DNA from: Clostridium sp. CAG:524
GTDB lineage: Bacteria > Bacillota_I > Bacilli_A > RF39 > UBA660
Assembly: GCA_000434555.1 (NCBI GenBank)
Contig: FR880111.1
Span: forward strand, 1 to 64,000
Direction of reading: 5' to 3'
DNA length: 64,000 nucleotides
Below are positions 53,306-62,330 of the stretch, one piece after another (within the stretch, counting starts at the first letter, position 1; the number at the start of each line of letters is the position of its first letter). The notes beneath the pieces are model-generated. The model had not been told where the DNA came from and made no database searches. It was given only the letters and a program-made list of their open reading frames with translations. Position numbers and translations under genes: made by a program.

Positions 53306-53903
53306 GGGTAGAGGAGTAATTGTTATATTTATAATAGTAGGTATTATATTATTTGGATACCTTGGATATAGAGTTAAAAATGATTTCTTTAAAGGCTCAG
53401 AAAGAAAGAAACTTGATTCTATAGAATTATATGGATATACTTTATCTAAGAATGATACAGAGATTTATAAAACATATTTTAAAGAGCTTAGTAAGGTATT
53501 AAATGAAAAAACTATAGATTATACTGAATATGCTAAATTAATCTCAAAACTTTTTGTAATTGACTTGTATACTCTTGATAATAAATTAGCTAGTACTGAT
53601 ATAGGAGGTCTTGAATTCTTACATAAAGATTTAAAAGATAATTTTAAAGAAAATATGGGAAGTACATTATATAACTTTGTTGAAAGTAATATAGATGGAA
53701 AAAGAACACAAGAACTACCTATTGTAAAAGATGTAAATGTAAGCGATGTATTTGAAACAAAATACACATATAATAAAACTGAATATGATGCATATATAGT
53801 TAGTACTGACATTACATATGAAAAAGATTTAGGATACCCTAAAAGTATGAAATTAACTATTATTAAAGATAATAACATATTGTATATTGTTAAAGGCGAG
53901 TAA
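53292..53903 (+). CDS. Single-pass membrane protein of unknown function, coupled to ltaS
   Basis: 203 residues: basic head, helix at about 8-27, external domain with mixed helix and strands, no motif recognised. Start overlaps ltaS by 14 nt, so it is probably made together with LtaS and may assist it. Confidence 0.65.
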   Translation: MKKNKGRGVIVIFIIVGIILFGYLGYRVKNDFFKGSERKKLDSIELYGYTLSKNDTEIYKTYFKELSKVLNEKTIDYTEYAKLISKLFVIDLYTLDNKLASTDIGGLEFLHKDLKDNFKENMGSTLYNFVESNIDGKRTQELPIVKDVNVSDVFETKYTYNKTEYDAYIVSTDITYEKDLGYPKSMKLTIIKDNNILYIVKGE

Positions 53904-53914
53904 TTCGTCTTTTT
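53892..53914 (+). terminator. Terminator of the ltaS operon
   Basis: AAAGGCGA (53892-53899) and TCGTCTTT (53905-53912, one G-U), loop GTAAT, then T's. The stop codon lies in the loop. Confidence 0.75.
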
Positions 53915-53946
53915 CTTTTAATTCTATGGCTTTTATTTATTATTTA

Positions 53947-53970
53947 TGTTATCATTATATATAATAGGAG
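53947..53970 (+). promoter_or_regulatory. Extended -10 promoter and RBS of the 53977 gene
   Basis: TGTTATCAT at 53947-53955, then AGGAG at 53966-53970. A TATAAT at 53960-53965 abuts the RBS and is too close to the ATG to be the -10. Confidence 0.5.
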
Positions 53971-53976
53971 TGAATA

Positions 53977-54672
53977 ATGAAAAGGGAATTATTTTATATA
54001 AAAGATTTAGATGAATTTACATTATTAGATTTTGCTATTATAGTAATACTTATAGTAAATTTATTTTTACACTTAAAAGGATTTAATGAAATATTTTTTA
54101 GTATATCAACACTAATATGTTTTTTACTATGTATGTTAAAAGTATATCTATATTTTAAAGAGAATAAGAATGATGGATATATTAATACAATAAGACATCC
54201 AATTATAATAAATGATAAAGATATATACATTCTTCATGATAATTTTAACTTTATTAATATAGTAGCTGCTATACTTGTTATATTGTTACTTTCAGTTGTA
54301 GTAATGTCTATATTTATTAAATCGTTTAATCTTTTTGATACAATTGTTAAGTATTTATCTTTATCAAGTATATATATATTCTTAATTGATATCTTATTTA
54401 TAACAGCGATAGTTATAGTTGAAAGTAAATTTATTTTTAGAAGCTTAAATATCAAATATATAGAAAAGAACATAAACAATTTAGATAAAATAATTAATTC
54501 TAAAAAGTTTAAAATAGATAAAATAGAAGATATTAGTTTAACAAATAATAATACTTACATGGCAATGTATGAAAATGCTATTAACAATATTATATTTGAT
54601 TCTAAATATGAAAGATATAATGATTTAATATTACTTATTAATGAAAGATGTAGTTTAACGGAAGAAAAATAA
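53977..54672 (+). CDS. Four-helix membrane protein of unknown function
   Basis: 231 residues with hydrophobic segments at about 17-33, 36-54, 88-111 and 124-147, then a soluble C-terminal tail of about 80 residues with helix-forming repeats of Asn/Lys/Ile. No recognised family. Monocistronic with own promoter and terminator. Confidence 0.6.
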   Translation: MKRELFYIKDLDEFTLLDFAIIVILIVNLFLHLKGFNEIFFSISTLICFLLCMLKVYLYFKENKNDGYINTIRHPIIINDKDIYILHDNFNFINIVAAILVILLLSVVVMSIFIKSFNLFDTIVKYLSLSSIYIFLIDILFITAIVIVESKFIFRSLNIKYIEKNINNLDKIINSKKFKIDKIEDISLTNNNTYMAMYENAINNIIFDSKYERYNDLILLINERCSLTEEK

Positions 54673-54699
54673 ACATTCAATTAAATATTGAATGTTTTT
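54672..54699 (+). terminator. Terminator of the 53977 gene
   Basis: AACATTCAA (54672-54680) pairs with TTGAATGTT (54688-54696), 7-nt loop, then T's. Confidence 0.8.
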
Positions 54700-54706
54700 A
54701 AATCCT

Positions 54707-54731
54707 AAAAAAAAGATTCTATTGAATCTTA
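54707..54731 (-). terminator. Minus-strand terminator of the autolysin-cohesin-LCP operon
   Basis: AAGATTC (54713-54719) and GAATCTT (54724-54730) with loop TATT. The A-run at 54707-54714 gives the U-tract on the minus strand. It overlaps the stop codon of the LCP gene. Confidence 0.8.
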
Positions 54732-56645
54732 ATTATTTGTATCATTAGTACTATCTTTTGATATAGGTGGAGTAGTAACTGGTGTTACTGCTTTCTTTTT
54801 TACGTATATTGTAAGTGTACTTAATTGATCAAGTATTATTTTAGTATGCTCTTTTTGACTATAGAATCTATAATTTGAATAATCACTTATATCAACTGTT
54901 TTATTTGTATCAACATCTATAAATGATAATTTTAATGAATTTCTTGATGCATAACTCTTAAGTTCACTTACTGTATATTTAGATACATCAGCAAGAGTAG
55001 CTATTGTATTTTGCTTATATTTACCATTTCCTATTAAAGTTGCTTCATATGGCTTATTTAAGTCGAATGAGGCTGTCTTTATAAGAGTAGGTTTAGTTTT
55101 ACCTAAATTAATATTAATTGCTTTCTTAATATCATTTATACTTCCTGTATAAGGTATTTCTACAGCTGGATAACTCTTAGATGCTGGTTCATATACTTTT
55201 CTCCATACACCATATGTCTTAAGTTGCATTCTCTCAACATTTACTAAGTTAGTACTATCACTTATTACTAATGATTTACCTAAATTATATAATGATAAAA
55301 TATCTTTATTTGTAATATTAGTTTGGAAATTTGATTTAATTGAATTTAGTATATTTATTGCTTCATCAGGATTAGTTAATTTCTTTGTAGCTGCATTTAC
55401 TATACCAAGTATAACTTTAATTTGATTTTTACCTCTAGTAAAATCATTTCTTTTTCCTTCTGTCCAAGTAGGGCAGTGATTTTTCATTCCTTTGCTATCT
55501 TTAGCACTATGTCTATTTCTTGATAAAGCTAAGGCTTGTTCACCATTTAAATGTTGCATACCTTTTTCAACAAATACTGTTTTATCTCCCCAAACTCTTG
55601 AACTATTTTGTTCACAGAATGAGTATGGAACATCTACATCAATTCCACCAACAGCATCAACTAATTGAACAACTCCTTTAAAGTTTATTTTAGCATAATA
55701 GTCAATATTAACACCAAATAAGTTTTCCATTGTTTTAACAGCACATGACGCTGAACTTCCCCAAGTGGTAGTATTTATTCTTCTATAACTTCCATTAGAA
55801 CAAGCTGTCTTTAAATAAGTATCTCTAGGAACTGATGTAATAGTAGCCCTTAATGTATCAGGATTAAATGTTACTAGCAATAATACATCACCATTATATC
55901 CTGATGTAACACCATCTTTAGAAGAATCTACACCAATTAATAACATTGTAAATGGTTTTGTAAGAGAAGCTTCATTACTCTTAATATCATCATCATTAGA
56001 ACTTTTATATTCTTTTTCAGCTTTATATATGACTTTAGTTTCTTCACTAATATTTTCATATCCTTCAAGAGAATAGAACATATCAGCATAGTTTGCACTA
56101 AAGAATGCAGCATCAACTTCTTTATTTTTTAAAGCATATAATAATTCAATAGTTGAATTATAAGTTTTTATTTCATTATTATCACCAAGTTTTAGTTCTT
56201 TTATTTTTTCTTGAGGTAACTCGTATCCTTCTTCTTTACCATCACTAGCAATACCAATAACTTTTTTCTTTAAATCTTTTTCGCTATTTAATGATTTATC
56301 ATAAGTAACAAGTGAAGTATATTTTATATTTGTATTATCAGTATAATTCATTGACTTATATATCTTCTTTAAATAATAAGAACCATATAATTCAGCTGAT
56401 ATAAATACTATACTTATGAATACTGGTATCAAAAATGATTTCATTGATTTCTTTTTAATACTTCTAAGTTCTAAATAACTTAATAATAAGAAGAAATAAA
56501 TAAGTATCACTATAGCATATATTCTATAGAATGTTTCAACACCTTCATAGAATGTAAGAGAGTAAGCTAAGTATCCTATTGAAAACAATGAGAGCAATAT
56601 AATTATTATAGATAACATAGCTTTAAATATTTTTTTATTTTTCAT
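54729..56645 (-). CDS. LytR-CpsA-Psr (LCP) family wall polymer ligase
   Basis: 638 residues. Three membrane helices (about 8-28, 38-57, 70-88) precede an external part. Residues about 125-215 look like half of a solute-binding domain (VIGIASDGKEEGYELP ... KNKEVDAAFFSANYADMFYS). The LCP domain spans about 230-480: TMLLIGVDSSKDG, SVPRDTYLKTAC, FKGVVQLVDAVGGIDVDVP and HLNGEQALALSRNRHS, including the conserved Arg and Asp residues. LCP enzymes join teichoic acids or capsule to peptidoglycan. A beta-rich tail and Thr/Pro end follow. Third gene of an operon with a dockerin autolysin and a cohesin-like protein. Confidence 0.9.
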   Translation of the reverse strand: MKNKKIFKAMLSIIIILLSLFSIGYLAYSLTFYEGVETFYRIYAIVILIYFFLLLSYLELRSIKKKSMKSFLIPVFISIVFISAELYGSYYLKKIYKSMNYTDNTNIKYTSLVTYDKSLNSEKDLKKKVIGIASDGKEEGYELPQEKIKELKLGDNNEIKTYNSTIELLYALKNKEVDAAFFSANYADMFYSLEGYENISEETKVIYKAEKEYKSSNDDDIKSNEASLTKPFTMLLIGVDSSKDGVTSGYNGDVLLLVTFNPDTLRATITSVPRDTYLKTACSNGSYRRINTTTWGSSASCAVKTMENLFGVNIDYYAKINFKGVVQLVDAVGGIDVDVPYSFCEQNSSRVWGDKTVFVEKGMQHLNGEQALALSRNRHSAKDSKGMKNHCPTWTEGKRNDFTRGKNQIKVILGIVNAATKKLTNPDEAINILNSIKSNFQTNITNKDILSLYNLGKSLVISDSTNLVNVERMQLKTYGVWRKVYEPASKSYPAVEIPYTGSINDIKKAININLGKTKPTLIKTASFDLNKPYEATLIGNGKYKQNTIATLADVSKYTVSELKSYASRNSLKLSFIDVDTNKTVDISDYSNYRFYSQKEHTKIILDQLSTLTIYVKKKAVTPVTTPPISKDSTNDTNN

Positions 56646-56662
56646 ATCGTAACACTTCTTTC

Positions 56663-58138
56663 TTATTTCTTTTTACTTTTCTTTTTATTTTGTTTACCTT
56701 TTGTTTCTTCTTTTGATGTATCTTCTTCTTTTACATCTTCCTTTTCATTTTTAGCAGTTTCTATCTTTTCTAATTCTTTTTGTTCTTCTTGCTTTCTTTG
56801 TTCTTCAAGTAACATTAATCTTCTTTGTTTCTTTCTCTTTTTAGTTTTACTTATTTTTGATATTAGTATACATATTAATATTAAAAATATAATAATTGTT
56901 TCACTAAATAATAGGATTAACATTTTTTTATATTGTTTTAATTTAGAATCACAATTAGGTGTTTCATCTTTTATTTCTTCTTTTTCATGGAACCTTATTA
57001 TTGTATTATTAATTTTATCATATGTAAAGTAATTATCTTTTCCAGTGTCAAGGTCTTTAGCGTGTATTATATAAAATTCATTAGTTTCATCAGTATATGC
57101 TTCAAATTCAACTTCATTTATTTTTACTGTTGTTTTTGTATATCCATCAAATTCTTTATCAAGAGGTAGGGGATATATCTTATTTTGATTAAGTGTTGTT
57201 TCACTATATTCTTTATATTGATTAGTATTACTATCATATGTATATAATTTAATATTACCATCTATATCTTTAAGACCAACTAATGTAAAGTTGTTTGTTT
57301 TATTAATAAATCCTGGTACTTTTTGATCATTAATTGTTACTTCAGTTTTTTCATAATTCTTAGGTGCTTCTAATTTACTTTCTCTTTTTACTACGGTATA
57401 ATCTTTGTCATTTATTTTTACATTTATTGGATTTGGATCACTTACATTAACAATTATTGTATATGTTTTAGTACTTCCATTTTCGGCAGTAACTGTTACT
57501 TTTATTTTATTTTCTCCTTCAGTAACATCATGCGTTCCAGTTCCACTTACACTAGCTTTTGAATCTTCTTTAGAAGCATTTACTTTAACCTTTTCAGTAT
57601 TAGATGTAGCTTCTACTTTATACTCAGTTGTATTTTTATTAAATTCTGGTTTTAATTTTAATCCATCAATTGATAAACTTTTTAAGTTATTATTTTTTGA
57701 ATATGTAGATTCTAGTTGTGCTTGTGTTATTATCTTTACACTTTTAGTACCTTTAGAAAGTGACATTGTTTTTTCAGTTCCATAATCATAAACAGCAGCT
57801 GATTTAACTGTTACAGATGTATTACCAGTAGCTATTGCTTTAAATTTATATGTATATGTTTTTGATTTTATCTTACTATCTCCATAATCTTTTACAGTAG
57901 ATGGTCCTGACATTAGTTTAAGCTTTTTAGTATCATAACTAATAGTCCATTCCCAAACTCCTAAAACATTTGAAGATGATACTTTTACATTAACTGTAAA
58001 AGTATTTCCAACTACAACTCTATTAGTACCTGATGTAACTTGTATATTTGCTGATGCAGCATTTACTTTAACTATATTTGTAAATAATAGAAGTAGTGTA
58101 AATATACTTGCTAATAATATGTTAATTCTTTTTTTCAT
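56663..58138 (-). CDS. Membrane-anchored protein with cohesin-like and cadherin-like domains
   Basis: 491 residues. Signal peptide (1-27, ...VNA/ASA). Residues about 28-140 follow the cohesin pattern: VVVGNTFTVNVKVSSSNVLG, WTISYDTKKLKLMSG, YTYKFKAIATGNTSVTV. Residues 155-235 form a cadherin-like beta-sandwich domain (PF12733 style: LKSLSIDGLKLKPEFNKNT ... GTGTHDVTEGENKIKV). Two similar DUF-like segments follow (240-400). A membrane helix at about 412-435 leads to a long Lys/Glu-rich cytosolic tail. It lies between an autolysin that ends in a dockerin and an LCP protein, so it is a plausible dockerin receptor. Confidence 0.7.
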   Translation of the reverse strand: MKKRINILLASIFTLLLLFTNIVKVNAASANIQVTSGTNRVVVGNTFTVNVKVSSSNVLGVWEWTISYDTKKLKLMSGPSTVKDYGDSKIKSKTYTYKFKAIATGNTSVTVKSAAVYDYGTEKTMSLSKGTKSVKIITQAQLESTYSKNNNLKSLSIDGLKLKPEFNKNTTEYKVEATSNTEKVKVNASKEDSKASVSGTGTHDVTEGENKIKVTVTAENGSTKTYTIIVNVSDPNPINVKINDKDYTVVKRESKLEAPKNYEKTEVTINDQKVPGFINKTNNFTLVGLKDIDGNIKLYTYDSNTNQYKEYSETTLNQNKIYPLPLDKEFDGYTKTTVKINEVEFEAYTDETNEFYIIHAKDLDTGKDNYFTYDKINNTIIRFHEKEEIKDETPNCDSKLKQYKKMLILLFSETIIIFLILICILISKISKTKKRKKQRRLMLLEEQRKQEEQKELEKIETAKNEKEDVKEEDTSKEETKGKQNKKKSKKK

Positions 58139-58148
58139 TTATCTCTCC

Positions 58149-60335
58149 TTATAATTCTTTATCTCCAAGTAAATATTTTTGTACTTGTAATAAATCTAAT
58201 ATTGTAACCTTTCCATCATTTGATGTATCAGCGGCTATTAATGCTTCAGTTGATAACTTTTTATCTCCAAGTAAATATTTTTGTATTTGTAATAAATCTA
58301 ATATCGTTATCTTTCCATCTCCTGATAAGTCTCCATTAACTATCATTGTAAAGCTTTTTTCTTCCATAGCAGTTTTTATTGTAATTTTAGTACCTGTAGT
58401 AATTAATGAATTATTATTTAATTCTTTATTATCATTAGTTATTATTACATTTAATGCTTTTGCTGAATATAATTTATCTTTTATAAGATTTACTTTAGTA
58501 TCATGTTTAATTTTTACTATGTATCCTTCATCACTACCAATTCCTGCATTTTGAAGAGCATCGCTTACTGTTGTGTTATCCTCAACTTTTATTATTGTAA
58601 CAGTGTATTTCTTTTCTTCTTTTGTTTCTGAAAGTACTGTTATTGTTATATCAGTTTCATTATCTTTTAATTCGTATTTACCAGTTCCTGAAATAGAGGA
58701 AGCACTACTTTTTTGAGTAGCTTTTATATTTACTTCTTTTACTGTATTTGGAATGTATGATTGATATGTAAGTATATCTTCATCAAATTCTGGTGTTATT
58801 TTGTATCCTTCAATTTCTAATGATTTTAAATCATTATTCATATCTCCGCTTTTAGGAAGTGAAGTGTATTCTGGCATATCATTATAAACAGGAATTTCAA
58901 ATGTAAATTTTTGATTTAGAACATTTGCTTTTTTAAGAGCATCATATGTTTTGTTTCCTTCAGTTGCTGGTGCTTGTATATTTGTTTGATATTGATGAGT
59001 ATATTTACTATAGTGAGCATCAGGACCAACATTAAACTTTTGATAGTATAAAGTACCTTGTCCTGCGTTTACATATCCTTTAGCAAGCAAGCTACTTCCT
59101 TCTAAAATAGATGTTTCAACATTATCCCAAACTTCACCACTTCTACTAATAAGTTTAGCAGCATAGGCAAGACCTCTTGTTATTGCTGAATATTTAACTC
59201 CACCAACTGTTGTTTCATAAGCACCAATATTGAAGAAATTATAATATCCTTTATAAGTATTACCTTTCCATGTAAATTCTGTCCCATTTACTGAATCACT
59301 TCCATTAGCGCCAACTTCTATTCTAATTCTAGTCGCAATATGAAGTGGGCTAATCTTATGACTTTTACCAGCTTTAAACATTGGAATAGTATATTTATCA
59401 TCACCAAGTTTACCACTACCGAAAACTGATTTTATAAGAGCTGGATATTCATTTTCAAGAGTACTATCATATTTTAAATCTTCAAACATAAATATTCTTT
59501 CTTCTGTAAGCCAGTTTCTAGGGTCAAGATAGAAAGCAATAACTCCAGTATTTACTTTGAACCATGAACTACCTTCAGCAGGTCTATTTGATGTTCTATA
59601 ATTATCATTTGTTGTCTGCATATAATTTTTTCCTTCTTCACCATTTACAGCAGAAGAAAATTTTATATTTGTAAATGCAGGTTTAAACTGCCAATTAGGA
59701 TATTTACTATGAAGATAGGTTAGATATGGAATATATGAATCTGGAAAATTAGCTTTCTTAAGTGTTTCAGCATATTCTTTATCTTCTTTTGTTATATCTT
59801 CTTTTCTAGTAACATATTTTTTACATATATATCCTTCTTTATTACCATAATAATTTATTTGATACCATTTACCTCCAGAACATCCACTTGAGTTTCCGTT
59901 TACTTCTTTTACAATTGTTACATTTACTCCAAGCGATAAAGTGTCAAGTAAACTGCCTGATGTAGCTGCCTTATTTCTAACTCCTACATTATTACCATTG
60001 ACTCTAGCACTATAATCTATAACGTTTATACCAGTAAAAGTATTATCAACGAACCTAACATAATCACTACATACATAAGCTTCTTGTTCTTTATAAATTA
60101 TTTTATACCATTTATTTGAACAACCACTTCCAGTATATAATGTTTTATCAACAACTGTTATTTGTGTTCCAGCATTAACAGTTGCAATTATTGATGAATC
60201 ACTTTTAGTATTATGTTCCTTTCTTATTCTTACTGAACTTCCTTTTATTTCCGCATCAAATGCAGCTTTTATATTTAATGGAACAAATAAGAATAGGGCT
60301 AGTAAAAGTATAAATATATATTTCTTCTTATTCAT
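58149..60335 (-). CDS. Autolysin: SH3 x2, glucosaminidase, cadherin-like domain, dockerin
   Basis: 728 residues, secreted. Signal peptide (1-24). Two bacterial SH3 domains (about 28-90 and 100-175, each with ...C/S-N-K-W-Y-K-I-I-Y... and GYICKKYV-like ends). A glucosaminidase domain of the GH73 class (about 185-460) has the catalytic Glu candidate in HIATRIRIEVGANG and YYNFFNIGAYE. A PF12733-type cadherin-like domain (about 505-585) follows. The last 65 residues are a type I dockerin with two calcium loops, DLSGDGKITILD and DTSNDGKVTILD, each followed by LLQ(I/V)QKYLLGDK. It cuts the glycan strands of peptidoglycan. First gene of its operon. Confidence 0.9.
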   Translation of the reverse strand: MNKKKYIFILLLALFLFVPLNIKAAFDAEIKGSSVRIRKEHNTKSDSSIIATVNAGTQITVVDKTLYTGSGCSNKWYKIIYKEQEAYVCSDYVRFVDNTFTGINVIDYSARVNGNNVGVRNKAATSGSLLDTLSLGVNVTIVKEVNGNSSGCSGGKWYQINYYGNKEGYICKKYVTRKEDITKEDKEYAETLKKANFPDSYIPYLTYLHSKYPNWQFKPAFTNIKFSSAVNGEEGKNYMQTTNDNYRTSNRPAEGSSWFKVNTGVIAFYLDPRNWLTEERIFMFEDLKYDSTLENEYPALIKSVFGSGKLGDDKYTIPMFKAGKSHKISPLHIATRIRIEVGANGSDSVNGTEFTWKGNTYKGYYNFFNIGAYETTVGGVKYSAITRGLAYAAKLISRSGEVWDNVETSILEGSSLLAKGYVNAGQGTLYYQKFNVGPDAHYSKYTHQYQTNIQAPATEGNKTYDALKKANVLNQKFTFEIPVYNDMPEYTSLPKSGDMNNDLKSLEIEGYKITPEFDEDILTYQSYIPNTVKEVNIKATQKSSASSISGTGKYELKDNETDITITVLSETKEEKKYTVTIIKVEDNTTVSDALQNAGIGSDEGYIVKIKHDTKVNLIKDKLYSAKALNVIITNDNKELNNNSLITTGTKITIKTAMEEKSFTMIVNGDLSGDGKITILDLLQIQKYLLGDKKLSTEALIAADTSNDGKVTILDLLQVQKYLLGDKEL

Positions 60336-60366
60336 AGTTACTCCTTATCATTCTATATAATAAATA

Positions 60367-60375
60367 ATTATACCA
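60367..60375 (-). promoter_or_regulatory. Extended -10 promoter of the autolysin operon
   Basis: On the minus strand TGGTATAAT (plus-strand 60367-60375), about 32 nt upstream of the ATG at 60335, with an AAGGAG RBS between. Confidence 0.6.
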
Positions 60376-60428
60376 AAATTCTACATATTTTTCATTATAT
60401 TTAGGGAAATTTACATTATTTAAACAAG

Positions 60429-60460
60429 AAAAAACTAAATAAATTTTAATTTACTTAGTT
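60429..60460 (-). terminator. Minus-strand terminator of the 60468 gene
   Basis: AACTAAATAAAT (60433-60444) and ATTTACTTAGTT (60449-60460) form a 12-bp stem with one wobble and a 4-nt loop. The A-run at 60429-60434 gives the U-tract on the minus strand. Confidence 0.75.
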
Positions 60461-60467
60461 CATATGT

Positions 60468-61091
60468 TTACTCTCTACCTGAATATGTATCAACTACTAA
60501 TTTATTATTGTATTCTTTGAATGTAAATTTTTGTGTAGTGTTATTGTTAATACTATCATCTACATCACTAGTTTCTGTAATGTTAACATTATATGATAGA
60601 TTTCCTATTTTAGTGATATTGTTTATTTTAGATATGTAACATTCTCCGCCACCTTGACTTTTTCTTACATAACCACTTTTATCTTTGAAAATGTATCCAT
60701 CAGTTTCTTTTTTAAAGTATTCTTCTGTTACATAATTAAGCATTGCATTTTTAAAGTCATCATATTTAACATTAGTGATAACCATTTCTGTTGCTTCATC
60801 ATATATTTGTTTACTTTCATCAAAACCTAGATTTAAGTAATCTAAGATGTTATCAGTATGAAGTGCACAATCTACTTCAAGAAACTTTTCAATAGTTTTT
60901 TTGACTTTTTCATCTTCATCACTTACTTTTTGTGTAGTCGTTGTAGTAGTAGTCTTACTTTGACTATTAATATCATTATTAGCTTTCTTATTGTTAATTA
61001 ACATATATATTATTACTCCTAGTAAAATGATGATAACTATTAATGCAATGATTAATAGTATTGATTTTGTAGAATTTTCTTTTTCTTGCAT
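60468..61091 (-). CDS. Single-pass membrane-anchored protein of unknown function
   Basis: 207 residues: short head, hydrophobic helix at about 10-33, Thr-rich linker (SKTTTTTTTQK), then an external domain (about 60-207) with alpha then beta secondary structure, resembling small NTF2-like or DUF4878-type export domains (VKKTIEKFLEVDCALHTDN ... YVTEEYFKKETDGYIF). That family link is a guess. Own promoter region and terminator. Divergent from the TagO-like gene. Confidence 0.6.
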   Translation of the reverse strand: MQEKENSTKSILLIIALIVIIILLGVIIYMLINNKKANNDINSQSKTTTTTTTQKVSDEDEKVKKTIEKFLEVDCALHTDNILDYLNLGFDESKQIYDEATEMVITNVKYDDFKNAMLNYVTEEYFKKETDGYIFKDKSGYVRKSQGGGECYISKINNITKIGNLSYNVNITETSDVDDSINNNTTQKFTFKEYNNKLVVDTYSGRE

Positions 61092-61204
61092 TTTCCCCTC
61101 CTTATTATCTTAATTTTATCATTTCATATTTACTTTTTCAATTAAATATTAGTCAATAATAGTGTTTTTATACTATTTTAATGGAAAAAATAAAATTATT
61201 AGTT

Positions 61205-61210
61205 TATAAT
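61205..61210 (+). promoter_or_regulatory. -10 box of the tagO-gpsA operon
   Basis: TATAAT at 61205-61210, followed by GGGAG RBS at 61219-61223. No clear -35. Confidence 0.45.
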
Positions 61211-61232
61211 AATTAATAGGGAGTTGAAAAAG

Positions 61233-62330
61233 ATGAATTTTGAAGTTAATGGATATAATATATTTATAATAGTAGCGGTATGTTTTTTGTCTTCACTTAT
61301 ATTTGTACAAATAATGAAGAAGGTAGCAATATTTCTAAAAGTACTTGATGTACCAAATGATCCTAGAAAGATACATAAGAAGCCTATGCCTTTACTTGGA
61401 GGACTTGGTATATTCTTTGCATTTTTACTTGGATATATGTTATTTGCTCCTAAAAATAATCTTATGATTGCTGTTTTAATAGGTTCGTTCTTAATTATGC
61501 TTTTAGGTCTATTTGATGATATGACTAAGAGTGAGACACCAATGCCTAATAAATATAAAGTTCTTGTTCAATTAATAGTTGCTGCAATAGTTGTATTTTA
61601 TGGTGGACTTGAACTTACTAAAATTACTTTGTTTGGTATGACTATTACGTTTACAAGCATTCCATTTTTAAGTGAGTTTCTTTCTATACTTATTATAGTT
61701 GCGACTATTAATGCAATTAACTTAATTGATGGACTTGATGGATTATGTGCTGGGATTAGTTCTATATATTTTTTAACTATTGCGATAATTGGATTTATTC
61801 TAAACAAATTTGGAGGACTTGATGTAATATTATCACTTATTATGTTAGGCTCTACACTTGGATATTTAGTTCATAATTTTCCACCAGCAAGAATATATCA
61901 AGGAGACGCTGGAAGTACATTCTTAGGATTTATGATAGCTGTTATATTCTTACTTGGATTTAAAACAACGACATTAACTTCATTAATTATACCAATGCTA
62001 ATACTTGCAATTCCAATTATGGATACTTTATTTGCAATAATAAGAAGAAAACTAAAAGGACAAAGTATTGATCATGCTGATAAAGAACATCTTCATCATC
62101 AATTACTAAAACATTTTTCTAAAAAGAGTTCATTACTTGTTATATATGCGATTAATATATTATTTTCAGCAACAACAATATTCTATGTTTTAGGAAATAA
62201 AAAAACAGTTATATGTTGTTATGTAGTTTTAATGTTTATTGTATTATTTTTAATACTTAAAACTGATATTGTGTTTGACTGGACAAGTAAAAAAAATAAA
62301 AAGAATAATAGAGGTGAGGAAAATAAATGA
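61233..62330 (+). CDS. tagO: Undecaprenyl-phosphate GlcNAc-1-phosphate transferase (TagO/WecA type)
   Basis: About 365 residues with ten or eleven membrane helices. Transfers a sugar phosphate to the lipid carrier, the first step of wall teichoic acid or other surface polymers. Motifs: PNDPRKIHKKPMPLLGGLGI, GLFDDMTKS (Asp pair), INLIDGLDGLCAGIS and the late His block HADKEHLHHQLLK. The MraY family is excluded by the His block and the absence of MraY-specific loops. The ATG at 61233, 9 nt after GGGAG, is preferred to a TTG at 61224 directly touching the RBS. Overlaps gpsA by 4 nt (ATGA). Confidence 0.88.
   Translation: MNFEVNGYNIFIIVAVCFLSSLIFVQIMKKVAIFLKVLDVPNDPRKIHKKPMPLLGGLGIFFAFLLGYMLFAPKNNLMIAVLIGSFLIMLLGLFDDMTKSETPMPNKYKVLVQLIVAAIVVFYGGLELTKITLFGMTITFTSIPFLSEFLSILIIVATINAINLIDGLDGLCAGISSIYFLTIAIIGFILNKFGGLDVILSLIMLGSTLGYLVHNFPPARIYQGDAGSTFLGFMIAVIFLLGFKTTTLTSLIIPMLILAIPIMDTLFAIIRRKLKGQSIDHADKEHLHHQLLKHFSKKSSLLVIYAINILFSATTIFYVLGNKKTVICCYVVLMFIVLFLILKTDIVFDWTSKKNKKNNRGEENK

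Noticed and set aside
57405..57785. 126-residue hydrophobic plus-strand protein
   Set aside because: It is antisense to the cadherin-like domain of the 56663 gene; codon pattern and domain matches support the minus strand.
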